A DNA stretch of 64,000 nucleotides, from contig CM040452.1 of NCBI GenBank assembly GCA_022749755.1, positions 3,676,350 through 3,740,349 of the forward strand, in the 5' to 3' direction. Of the stretch, positions 1-11,464 are shown in pieces. How positions within the stretch are numbered: the stretch's first letter is position 1; each line of letters begins with the position of its first letter. The stretch comes from Azadirachta indica. Taxonomy: Eukaryota; Streptophyta; Magnoliopsida; Sapindales; Meliaceae. The notes beneath the pieces are model-generated. The model searched no databases, was not told the origin of the DNA, and saw only the letters and a list, made by a program, of their open reading frames with translations. A program made the position numbers and the translations under genes.

Positions 1-2567
1 TTTGTATCACATGGTATTCAACGCGTCACTTATTAATTAGTGCAACATTTATGGCACTAATAATGATATAAAAAATATTAACAATTGCATACCTTACAAT
101 TGTTAACTAATGTTAAATAAATTGACATACAAACATACAGAATAAATATACTACTATTCCTTAAACAATTATCTATCAGTATAAAAATAAATGTTATACA
201 AACATTTATGTAATTAAGAAGCATGTTCAACACAAGTTACTCATATTTATGGAGAGGTTAATTAATTCGATAGTGAATAGTTTTGTAAATTTAGGTTGGA
301 CATGTTCATTTTTTTATTTGGCGAAATAACTCTCTAAATATAATTTTTAGTAGAGATTTTACTTAAAAATTCTCAAAATATAGCTACATACAAATTCACA
401 ATATAATATTGTGTTGCTTTTAAAAAAATGAATAAATCTAAATGATAATGAGTAATATGATATAAATAATTTTACTTATCATCATATTCTCATAAATAAT
501 TAAGATAAATTTTACAATTAGGAAATAAATAAATTTCACAAGAGTGAATGTAGACAACCTGTTCACATATAAGATTCCAATGTTAAATTAAAAAATTTAT
601 TTTATTTTATTTTAGATATAAATTATTAAGTTTTCAAGAGTTAAGTTAAAAATAAACATCTTTATAATTTAATATGATCAAAATTTTTAACATACTCAAA
701 ATTTTCATTAATAGAAGTATAAATTTATGATTTAAAAAATATTTATAAAAAATATCAATTTTTAAAATTTTATGTTTAAAAAATAAACAACTTAATACTT
801 ATAGTTAAACTTTTAAAAAAGAAAAAAATAAATGTCTCATTTAAATTTAAATTTCAATCAAAATTACATTCTACTTTATTAAGACTTCAAATAAAAAAAA
901 AAAAACTCATTTTACTCTAATACTAAATTGTATTACTAGATGATTTATGAAATTGAATTTGAAGATAGTCAGCTTTTATCGGAGTCGTTCTAATCTGGTA
1001 ACTATTGCTACATTTTAATAACAGAAAATTTCTTATCATTGGCAATTAGCAATCAGTGAGGGGGTATACAATTATGCAGAATAAACAAACAAACAATATG
1101 ATTCTCTAAGTAGTGGGGTTTACAAGCTGACAATGATTTGATATAACTTTGATCATATTATAAGTTTCTAAGTCCCACATGGTAAATTCTAAGTACTCAC
1201 ATAGTTTTTCTCTAGTGGTCAATAAAATAATTGCTTTTCTATTTTTTTTTATATAGTTGTACGAAAGAGTTTGACAAAATCAAACAAAAAATCATAGATA
1301 TTTTATGAAAATTCTGTTTTATTTTTTTAATGATTAAATTATTGAAAATATTCTTATTTTGTTTAAAAAAATTTTATATTTCTATATAATATAACATTAA
1401 AAATTTATCTCTTAGCATTATGGGTGGAGTTAAGGTGAATATTCAGGAAAGTCAAAATGTATAAACTAAAATAATAAAAACATAATTTCAAAAGTTAAAA
1501 TTAAAAGTTTTACGGTAAATCTTGAAAATTTTTAGAGGATTGGAGGGGGGTCAAGGCCTGTGCAGCTCCAATGCAGCCCCATCGTGGCTCCCCACTGCTT
1601 GAGATAATTGTACAATTTTTGTAAAGATATAATTTTTATAAAATTATATTTATAAAGATTTTACTTTTGGCAGAAGTTAGCCTCAATGGAAGCTTATAAA
1701 CCTTATAATTAAAAATCAATTATAAATTGTATAATTAAAAATTAAAAAATGATTCAATGTTGATAAATAATCGAAGTATAAGTATTTGAGCTTTTATTTT
1801 CGTGTTTAAACTTTTGGGTGAAAGTGATAACTCTACATAAATTTTTACTGGCGAGTGGCATTTCATGATATAAAGCAGGGTGACCTCAATGTTATGATAT
1901 TCCAATTCCTTGGGTATTACATGGGAGGAAATGATAAATGGTTAAACACAAAAATATACTTTTTATGATTTTCTTTTTCAATAGTCTCATTTTTAAGATT
2001 TAAGATATATGACTCCTTTTTTAACAAGGATTTATATTCTAAAATTTGAGAGATTTCTTAATATATTTCTTGTTTTTTTTTTTTATAGTTTTGTGGGATT
2101 GAATTTTGTTTAAAGTGGAATTCTATTTGTACAAAGAAAAATAAATATTATTCCTAGAATAATAAGTTATTATTCTCTATATCTATAGAGAGTTGGGTTC
2201 ACTTGTCATATCCTCTGGAAAACTTAAATAACCTAAAATATATAAAAATAAACAATTTTTAGTGGGACTATGTTCTATTGAAATTAAGCATAACACTCAT
2301 CCCTGGAGTAGAAAAATTTTTGTGAGTGAAATAATGAAATCTATTTGATATTCGGTATAATTGGAGGTTGGAGTGTGATGGAGAGTTACTAAAAGTGTGG
2401 TTGTAATAATTTTTTACGTAATAAATTTTCCTCTCCTCGTTCTTGCCGACTCTGTTTTTTCTGTAGTGCAGGACTTTTTCTTACACATCTATATTTTATT
2501 GTTTATTACTTATTCGATACTTTTGTTATGGATCATTTTGAACAGTAATTTACTCCATAAAATCGGC
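1..2567. other. AT-rich intergenic region, no gene seen
   Basis: I see no coding potential beyond chance open frames on either strand. The one compositional outlier is a short GC-richer patch at about 1540-1605, which looks like the edge of a dispersed plant repeat rather than a gene. The 3' end forms the upstream region of the first P450. I did not find the W-box cassette that precedes the other three P450s here. Confidence 0.6.
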
Positions 2568-2575
2568 TATAAATA
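2568..2575 (+). promoter_or_regulatory. TATA box of the first P450
   Basis: A perfect TATAAATA lies 46 bases before the ATG at 2621. An in-frame stop at 2570-2572 closes the reading frame upstream, so 2621 is the only sensible start. The short spacing predicts a very short 5' leader. Confidence 0.6.
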
Positions 2576-2620
2576 ATTGATTTCCATCTAATAATAGCAG
2601 GCTCAAAGCCAGAAGCAAAA

Positions 2621-4454
2621 ATGGCTATCTGGTTTACCCTTCTTCTGCTTGTTCTTCCTGTAATACTTTCAATCTTGAAAGCAAAAAAACTGAAGCTGCC
2701 CCCAGGCCCTCCCAAACTTCCGATCATAGGTAACATGCTACAAATACTTGGTGGCGTACCTCATCAAACCCTATATAAATTGTCCCAAAAATATGGCCCT
2801 ATTATGCAAATTCACCTCGGTGGTGTCCCAATTGTTGTTATCTCATCCCCTGAAGCTGCAGAAAAAATCTTAAAAACTCACGAAGCAAATTGTTGTTCCA
2901 GACCACGTTTATTTGGAGCTCAAGGAATTACCTACAATTACTGTGATTTGGGTTTCTCTCCCTATAGTGATTACTACAAGATAACAAAAAAGATATGCAA
3001 TGTTGAGCTATTTAGTGCACAAAGAGTGCATTCATTCGGGTTTATAAGAGAAGATGAGATTGCTTTCCTCATGGATTCAATCTCTCAATCATGCTCTTCT
3101 GCAACTCCAGTTAATCTCAGTGAGATGCTCTTATCTTTCACTGCAAACTTAACTTGTAAGGTTGCTTTTGGGAAAAGCGTTCGAGAAAAGGGGTTGAATA
3201 ACTTCCGTTATCATTTAATTAGCGATGCTCTTCAAATGATAGAAAACGTAGCCGCATCTGATTTCTTTCCCTTTCTGGGTTGGATTATTGACAAGTTAAG
3301 ACGGCTAGATAAAAGGAATCAAAGGGTTTTCAAAGAATTGGACTCTTTCTGCCAAAAACTGCTAGATGATCGACTTAACGATGAGAGTAAGCAGAAACAA
3401 CAACATGAAGATGTTATTGATGTGTTGCTGAAACTACGGAAAAGGCATATTGGATCCGAAATTGTTCAATTCACAGATGAACAGATCAAAGCACTATTTT
3501 TGGTAAGCCACTATACCACTATCCTCTACTCATTTTCTGTTTTTTTTTTCCTGATTATTATTTTAAAAAAAAAATTTTAATACAATTTATAAATGAAAAT
3601 TGCTTAAAATAGATTAAAATTTATATTTTTGGTATTGAAGTCATAACTGGATGGAATCATGAAATAACAAATCTTAGTGGAAAACATGTATGGTCCTCAC
3701 TAAAAGATTTGATATTTATCAAGAAATTTTTAAATTTCCTTTTCAATATTAAGTGAAGTTCAGCAGTATCGAATACACACAAAAAACACTATCCAGTTAA
3801 GAAGCTTCTAACTTCTATTGATGTGATATATAACAGAACATGTTTTTGGGTGGATCTGACACTAGTGCAATAACTATGATCTGGGCAATGACCGAGCTTA
3901 TTAGGAATCCAAATCTGATGAAGAAAGCGCAAGCAGAAATTAGAAGTTGCGTTGGGAGCAAAGGAAAAGTTTCCATAAGCGATGTTGATAAACTTCAATA
4001 CCTCAAGGCAGTGGTGAAAGAAACTCTGAGGCTGCACCCTCCAGGCACAATAATACCAAGGGAAACTACTTCTCATTTTACTGTAAACGGGTATAACATT
4101 TACCCAAAAACCCATATACAGGTAAACATCTGGGCAATAGCACGAGATCCTGAAGTTTGGGAAAGGCCAGAAGAGTTTATTCCAGAGAGGTTTATGGACA
4201 GCTCTATTGATTTCAAAGGGAAAAATTTCGAGTTTCTTCCATTTGGTGCAGGTCGAAGAATGTGTCCTGGAATACATATGGCCATAAATAACATAGAACT
4301 TACACTAGCAAATCTCCTGTGTTGCTTTGATTGGAAGTTACCCTGTGGTATGAAAGTTGAAGACATTGACATGGAAGAAGAATTTGGTCTTGCAACTCAC
4401 AAGAAAACTGCTCTTAAGCTTGTGCCTGTTAAATATATGTTAATGGCCTTGTAA
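2621..4454 (+). CDS. CYP71-family cytochrome P450, two exons, 499 aa
   Basis: Exons 2621-3502 and 3837-4454 join in phase 0 across a 334-base GT-AG intron at the position usual for CYP71 genes. The protein is a type II ER-anchored monooxygenase: hydrophobic anchor at residues 3-20, proline-rich hinge LPPGPP about 26-31, I-helix GGSDTS at 299-304 with the normal Asp302, K-helix ETLR about 356-359, PERF, and heme motif FGAGRRMCPG with Cys437. By recall it resembles the CYP71B/CYP71BE group; the exact subfamily is not certain. The C-helix WxxxR is YKITK (119-123), so both the Trp and the Arg are changed. It is clearly diverged from the three other P450s here and has a shorter N-terminus. Its next gene is a TPS 7 kb downstream on the same strand, so a role in terpenoid oxidation is inferred from context only. 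Confidence 0.95.
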
Positions 4455-6297
4455 AATAATAGGAGCCGCGAGGAGCCTTGTTCTGTTTTATGTGTGAAAA
4501 CCTGAAAAACATTTGAGAATAATTGATTACTTGTTATTTTCTTCTTCTAATTGATTTTAATCTTTTGTACCATTAAGAGAAATTTGAACAACAGACGATA
4601 AGGATCTAAAAACAGACATCAAAAAATCATGTGTCTGAAATAAGGATACAAGTAATTATACTCTTTTTAAGTGTTGATATAGATGAAAAACATAAGACAT
4701 CAAAAGTCCAGGGAGCTAATGCTCATTTGGTTTCTGAAGCTTATAAGTACATTTGATTAGAAAGTGATCCTGCGGCTAAAATCTCTTGTTTCATTTACTC
4801 TTCATTTAAACTTCATGGGATATTTATAATGTAGAATACTCGATGTTCCTCCTTAAATTAGTTTAAGAAATTTTTTAAAAAGGATTGTGAAAATTTTCCT
4901 AATTATGGATTCTAATAATTCTTTTTATATCTTTTATTGCTTATTGTTTAGCTTTGGCTTTTGGGATTAAGTTTATGAAGAGATCGCAATGGAGCCGGCC
5001 CGGGGTGGGGAAGCGGTCATTTCTCACTTTGTTTTCGCATTTTTCTATTTATTAATATTCACAAATTTTAATAGTATAAAAATAAAAAAATTACCAAAAA
5101 ATAATATTATATATAAAATTCATATAATACATCAATATATTGAGTACTAATTAGGGTATATTTCTACTAAATTTCAAAAAAAGTTTAAGAAAATATTTGA
5201 TACGATAATGTTAATTTTTTTTTGTAAAGTCACCAACTTTCATTACAAATATTTAAAATTTAGAGTTTTTATTTTATAATAGTTATCGTTTTTGAAGTTA
5301 CAACAACTTCATATGTAGTTAAAATTTGATAAGATAAAAGTCCTTTTAATTCTAAAAGTTTAGTCCAATATTTTTATAAATCTTAGTGTTTTCAAAAATA
5401 ATCTTAAAAATCCTAATTTATTAAAAAGTGATAATTATATCCATATATAATAACTATTTAAGAAAAAATAATTAGTGAATCTTTAAAATTTGATAGAATA
5501 AAATATATTTATGTAAAATATATTAATTGAATGAATAATAATATTATTTTAATAATATATTAATAAAATAATTGTATTGTAATTATTTGTAAGAATACAC
5601 ATTCATAAGTATTAGAAATTAAACAAATATTAATTTATTAATAAAAAATAGGTTTGCAAATTTATTTATTTTATAACATATTTATAATAAATATTTATAG
5701 GTATATTGTAATTCAAATCAAATATTTGTACATATAGTTAAAAGATAAATAAACTAATAAAAATATAATATTAATAAAAAATGAATAATTTATCAAATTT
5801 TAAATTTACTAGTTATTTTTCCTTAAAAAACTATCATTATATAAAAGTATAATTATCATTTTTTTAATAAATTGAAATTTTTAAGGGTAGTTTTCAAACC
5901 ATTAGGATTGATAAGAATATTACACTAAATCTTTTAGATTAAAAAGACTTTATCCTAATTTTATAATTTTCTCTTTGCTCCATCTTATTCGTATTAAAGG
6001 CCAGTTTTGCGAATCTAAATAAAAAATTTGAGCATCCCAAGTTTATTTTCCTTTTCCTTCATTATTGTATTTTCTCTTTTTTCTTAATAAATATTTGCTC
6101 TTTTCTTTCTTTCCAATAAATTTTTCTAAGAGCAGAGTGAAAATTCAAATTTGAATTATGAAGGGTCAATTAACATATAACCAAAATCTATAAATTTTCT
6201 ATTTTATATGTATAATTTATTAATATTATATTAAAATTTTATTAAAATCATGAGAGTGTGGGAAATTTATTTTCTCCGATTTTTAGAAAGAAAATGG
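4455..6297. other. AT-rich intergenic region, no gene seen
   Basis: This holds the presumed 3' end of the first P450 and then very AT-rich DNA with no readable frame. A short GC-rich spot at about 4990-5015 is the only compositional break. Nothing else is recognised. Confidence 0.6.
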
Positions 6298-7195
6298 CCT
6301 GTACAAGATCTTGAACTAAAGATATCTACCACTGCAGTAAGTAGATGTGACACAAAAATAATGCCATCTTTCAGCAACTATATCGAATTGAAATAAAGAT
6401 ATCTACAATTTTAGGTAAGAGATGATTTGACAACCAAAACTTATAGATTAAATAATAAAAAAATATTTTACAAAAATTTAAAGTTAAAATAATACTTTGT
6501 GATAATAATACTTTTGAAGTGGGGCTTGTACTAACTCAATAAGTAGATGTGACACAAAAATAATGCCATCTTTTAGCAACTATATTGAATTGAACTAAAG
6601 ATATCTACCATTTCTGGTAAGAGATGATTTAGCAACCAAAACTTATGGATTAAATAATAAAAAAGTATTTTACAAAAATTTAAAAATAAAATAATACTTT
6701 GTGATAATATACTTTTGAAGTGGGGTTTGTAATAATTTGTAAGTAGATGTGACACAAAAATAATGCCATCTTTTAGCAACTATATCGAATTGAACTAAAG
6801 ATATCTATCATTTTAGGTAAGAGGTGATTTAACAACCAAAACTTATGGATTAAATAATAAAAAAGTATTTTAAAAAGTTCAAAACTAAAATAATATTTTG
6901 TAATAATGATAATATTTTGTAATAACAATATTTTTGAAGCAAGGTCTGCAATAATTCAGTAAGTAGATGTGACGCAAAAGGAATATCATCTTTTAACAAT
7001 TATATCGAATTGGACTAAAGATATCTACCACTTCAGCTGTGGGATGATTTGAACCAAAACCTATAACTTAAATAATAAAAAAGTATTTTACAATAATTCA
7101 AAAGTAAATAATGCTTTGTGATAGTGATACTTTTGAAGTGGGGTTTGTCATAATTCAACAAATAGATGTAACACAAAAGTAATGTTATCTATTAC
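6298..7195. repeat. Tandem array, about five units of roughly 200 bp
   Basis: The landmark AAGTAGATGTGACAC and the text after it recur at about 6339, 6541, 6741, 6961 and, diverged, 7160, giving spacings of 202, 200, 220 and 199 bases. Each unit also carries AAAGATATCTACCA and a TTTTGAAGTGGGG-like block. Units differ by scattered substitutions and small indels, so this is an aged satellite-like array. It is non-coding; an open frame at 6573-6779 inside it is an accident of the repeat. Confidence 0.85.
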
Positions 7196-8664
7196 CAACT
7201 AGGTTAGTGTGATTAGTCAATAAATTTATTATATTTAGTACATTGAATAATTTGTTTTTAATTAAATAAGTTAAGTACCTTTCTGCGGAGGCTTAGCAAA
7301 ATAAATTTATTAATTTATTGACTAATCCCTATTATTCAAGCAGGTGACTTGAGTGATATGTCCAGTTATGATTTTTGGAATATTCTAATAGGTAAAAGAT
7401 AAAGGTCAGAAAATTTAGTGGAGCAGCCACCGGAAATGAGTTTAATAGGCCTTTGGAAAAAGAGGATAATAAGAATCTCGGGGGGAAATTTATTCAATCT
7501 TCTGAATCAATTGGTTAATAGTTAGATAAGTCTTGTACAGCTTTCGATGAGCTTCAATATTTTTAGGCTTTTCAAATCTAAATTGAGCTTTCATATTTCT
7601 TTATCAGTTGTAAATAATAAGGCCTACGACATTCTTGGCTCTCACTTGATGGCCAAAAAATCATGATGTTATAATTTTAGGAGATTAACTTGGATTTGTC
7701 TATAGAAATCGTTATCATTATTACTGCTTTTAAAAAATATTTGGAAAAAATACAAAATATAAATTGTAAATTTACGGTATATGGATGCAAGTTAATTTCA
7801 ATATCAATGCAAAGGAATACAGTAATTTAAGAATAAATCGCAATTACATCAATATTAAATAGACAAATTTGTAGCAGTATTCAATACGTTCATTTATGAT
7901 TTGACGAGTCTAAGTGCAAAAAAAGTATTTGTAGAGTCTAAAATAACCAGATTAAAGCCAATAGATGCAGGAAAATCGTTAGGATGATATAGTAGTATTT
8001 AAGGTTGGTTTAGGTGGCAAGAAATAGTGCAAAAATAAATAAAGATTGCTACTATTGCCATGAAGAAGATGATATTCTTCAAGGATGTGATTTTAAGGAG
8101 CTTTTTTTTAGCTAATTAATGTCAAATTCCCGTTGAATGTGAAATCATGGAGCTCTTATATAGTGCATGACGTGGAGTTATAGTAAGATATAACTAGTTT
8201 ATACAATCGTATTTTAATACAACTTACTTTTCTAAAACAAAACTTTATCTGTGATTTAAATTAATATAATTTAGTCTTCTCTAAAAGAGGTGTTTAAAGT
8301 TCATAATTGTAGTAAAACAATTAATCTTAATTAAAATATGATACTTATTTTAATTAATTTTAAGTTAATTAAAATAAAGTTTTAAACTTCAAAAAGATAA
8401 GAATTTTTTTGAGCTTTTGTGTTTTATATATATTAACCTAATTATATAATAAATTCTTTGGGCTTAAATAATCTTCAAATAAGTCATGCCTAAAATATTA
8501 TATTGATTTAAGTCAGATTTGATTTACTTTTTACTTTTTACACCACAACTCATAATTTGAATTCTAAAAAGCGGCATAAGTCCACTTATGCGTTTTCACT
8601 CATTACCCAAACAAAATAACATAATTTAACTTGGATTTGAGCTTGAGTTCAAATTCAATTCTCA
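7196..8664. other. Repeat-derived intergenic DNA
   Basis: An imperfect inverted repeat spans about 7211-7327 (ATTAGTCAATAAATT against its complement). The piece around 7260-7290 reappears inverted at about 9320-9350, and the stretch 7335-7475 reappears directly at about 9370-9485 (AAGCAGGTGACT and AAAGAGGATAATAAG landmarks). These look like rearranged fragments of one unidentified element. No gene is seen. Confidence 0.5.
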
Positions 8665-10005
8665 TGTATTAACATAATCAAAATAAATTCTCTATACAAT
8701 AAACCAAATCTTATGTACAAACAAAAAATTTAAAAGAATTTCTCAATTTTTGTTTGTGAATAAAATTGATGTGAGAAAAAAAATTTCATTCTTTAATTTC
8801 TTATTTTTATGATAAGAAATTAGAATTAATGATATTATCTCTTTTAAAATAAATAATACGTCTATCAAATAAATATATCTCTTCAGAGTTTACTTAAAAA
8901 AAAATCATAATTAACTAAATTTTTTTCACATAAAAATACACTACTCTCTTTTTTAATCTTCAATTTTTAGCTATAAATAAAAGTTTGTCATATGTTTTAA
9001 ATTAATTAATGAAATACAGTTTCATTCTCTATTTGAGAATTTTTTCATTTGCCATGTAAGTCCTTTAGTAAAAAAACATCAACATCCTTTAAATGTATAC
9101 CAACTGACAATTTTATTTATTTATTTATTTTAATTAACTAATAAACTAATATAAAGCAATTATTACAATAAATGTAATCTTTTAGAAAAAGTTTATTGTC
9201 ATTATATGTGATAATTTATTAAAAATTATATCCTAAAAAGAAACTTTAATCGCACCAACAAAAACAAATTAATTTATAAAAATTTATATGTGCACATGTA
9301 ATAATTTATTAAAAATAATTTTGGTAAGCCCCCACAGAAAGGCACTTTATTTAATTTCAAACAAATTATTGAAGCAGGTGACTGGAGTACAGTGATATGT
9401 GGGATTATGATTGTCTTAATATTCTAGTAGCTAAATGATTAGATCAGAAAATATTTAGTGGATTCGTCACTGGAAAAGAGGATAATAAGGATCAAAATAG
9501 ATTCTTTATACAATGAACCAAATCTTATGTACAAAGACTCAAATTAATAAATTCTCCTTAAAAATTAAAAGTTTAGTGCGATAAAAAATTAATTTATTGA
9601 CCTCTTATTTTTACGATAAGAGATTAAAATTAACTAAATTGTTCTCTTAAAACATAAATAATTTATCTCTTTTATTAATAATATGTCTCTCCAAATTTAT
9701 TTTACTTAAAAACAGACCATAGTTAATTAAATCTTTTCATGCAAAAAATTCCACTCTTCATTTAAGAATTCTTTCATTTTCTATGTAAATTCGTTAGTAA
9801 ATAACATCGACATCATTCAAATGTATACCAACTGACAATTTTATTTTTATTTTTATTTTAATTAATTAATAAAATACTATAAAGCAATTATTACAAAATG
9901 TTATCTTGTTAGAAAAGTTATATTGTTCGTTATACTATATGCATTATAAGCAAGCGTGATAATTTATTAAAAATTATATCCTAAATAGAAACTTTAATCG
10001 CACTA
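8665..10005. repeat. Diverged direct duplication, units of roughly 0.5-0.6 kb
   Basis: Two direct copies, about 8670-9262 and 9490-10005, share ordered landmarks: AACCAAATCTTATGTACAAA, AAATGTATACCAACTGACAA, TAAAGCAATTATTACAA, and TAAAAATTATATCCTAAA followed by AGAAACTTTAATCGCAC. Divergence is considerable. No coding capacity is seen in either copy. Confidence 0.7.
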
Positions 10006-10449
10006 CAATAATTTATCTTCTCATCGCTTTAGTCAAATTTACGTAAAACTCCATGAGCATTATAAAATCTGATTAGTTTTTTCTTCTTTGGCAGTTGACA
10101 TCGACACCCACATGCTTTGCAATCATTTCATTATTTATTTATTTTCCATTAACAGAACATTTATTTTAAACTCCAATTTTCGGAGTCTGGTTGGTGGGAA
10201 AAGGATGTGTGATCGAGACTTGTCATGATCGAGACAGGACTCCTTATTTTTTGTTGCGAGGACTTTTTACTGCCATTAGGTATCAGACAATTATCATATT
10301 TAAATTCTCGATAAATATCTGTTAATGGTCAATTTTAACAAAGTATATATAAAATAATGAGAAGAACAACGGTAAATAGGGGAACTATAAAACCCTAGGT
10401 AAAACGACTTCGAAGGTACATGATTCTAAACATTACAGTGGGACTTCTA

Positions 10450-10790
10450 TAAAAGCCACTCAAGGTTTGCAAGTCGAAGAAAGCTCTCTCTATATGGGTT
10501 TAAACAAGCTTTTCGAACTTGTTATGAAAAATTGAATTTAGCTTTTTTTACAGTGCGAGTTCGCGAATTTGAAAACAGACACTTCTTAATTTTTCATCAG
10601 AGGAAATAATGACATTATCATATTATTGATGTATGTAAATATGAACTATATCGTGGCCAAACAAAGTATATTCAAGACTTGTTTAAGAAAACTGGTAGGG
10701 AAAGTTGCAAGAAGAGTCCTACACTAATGAGCACTGCTGAGAAAACTGGTAGTATAGAGGAGCCTCATTGGAGCACTACAATGTGTCAAA
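10450..10790 (+). mobile_element. Ty1/copia reverse-transcriptase relic
   Basis: Broken frames read VCKSKKAL then, after a frameshift, YGFKQAF..YEKL, matching the conserved copia block around KKALYGLKQ. A degraded catalytic region (NDIII) follows near 10610-10630. A further in-frame stretch from 10652 reads GQTKYIQDLFKKTG and then SPTLMST, matching the block downstream of the catalytic motif. Frameshifts and gaps separate the pieces, no LTRs were found around it, and it is inactive. Assignment rests on recalled family motifs. Confidence 0.65.
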
Positions 10791-11464
10791 TTAACGAGTT
10801 ATCTTTTCAAAATTGGACATTACAATATTGAAGTGAAATTTTTTTATGTACTTCATTTATTTAAGAAATTTATTGTTTATTTCGTCAAACGATAAGGAAC
10901 TTATATATCAGATTATAAAAATATTTAATGCATGTACACTTTTTAAAAATAATATATGAGTGTATATATATACATATATATGTATCATCTTTCTCTGGTG
11001 GTAATATTGTATATATCTATTGGTGTGGGCTATTTATACTTATGTATTTATAATCATTATTCCTCATATTCTTTATTTCTTTTAATCAATAAATATAACC
11101 CTTAATAAATTACATGTAAGCACACAATAATTTCTAGATTTAATAAGAAAAGACTTCAAAATGCTTTGCTACGTTTTATGAAACTCAAAACATAAATTGA
11201 TGGCTTAGCTTAAATATTATTAACTCATCAAGAGAAATGCATGAGAGACACTAATGCCACCATTACTTGATACTGAAAATTTTGGAAGTGTGAGAAATTT
11301 TGGGTTCTCAAATTTCGCTATAATAAATATATCAATGCACGGTTATCATTCAAAAAGATTTGTTGTTATTGAATAATAACTGTGCAATTTTCTATACAGG
11401 TTGAATTTCTTTATATATGTATATATATATTCCAAAAAGCTAAGGTTCTATTTGAGAGCCTTCC
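10791..11464. promoter_or_regulatory. Upstream region of the first TPS
   Basis: The TATA-like alternating AT run at about 11410-11430 is the most plausible core promoter, some 40-50 bases before the ATG at 11465. The CTCGG/TGCATCG cassette found before the P450s was not seen here. The rest is AT-rich and unremarkable. Confidence 0.35.

Noticed and set aside
6573..6779. Minus-strand frame of 68 residues
   Set aside because: It lies inside the 200-bp tandem array and is not kept between units.
6298..7195. CRISPR array
   Set aside because: The repeats are long contiguous units without spacers, in a plant nuclear context.
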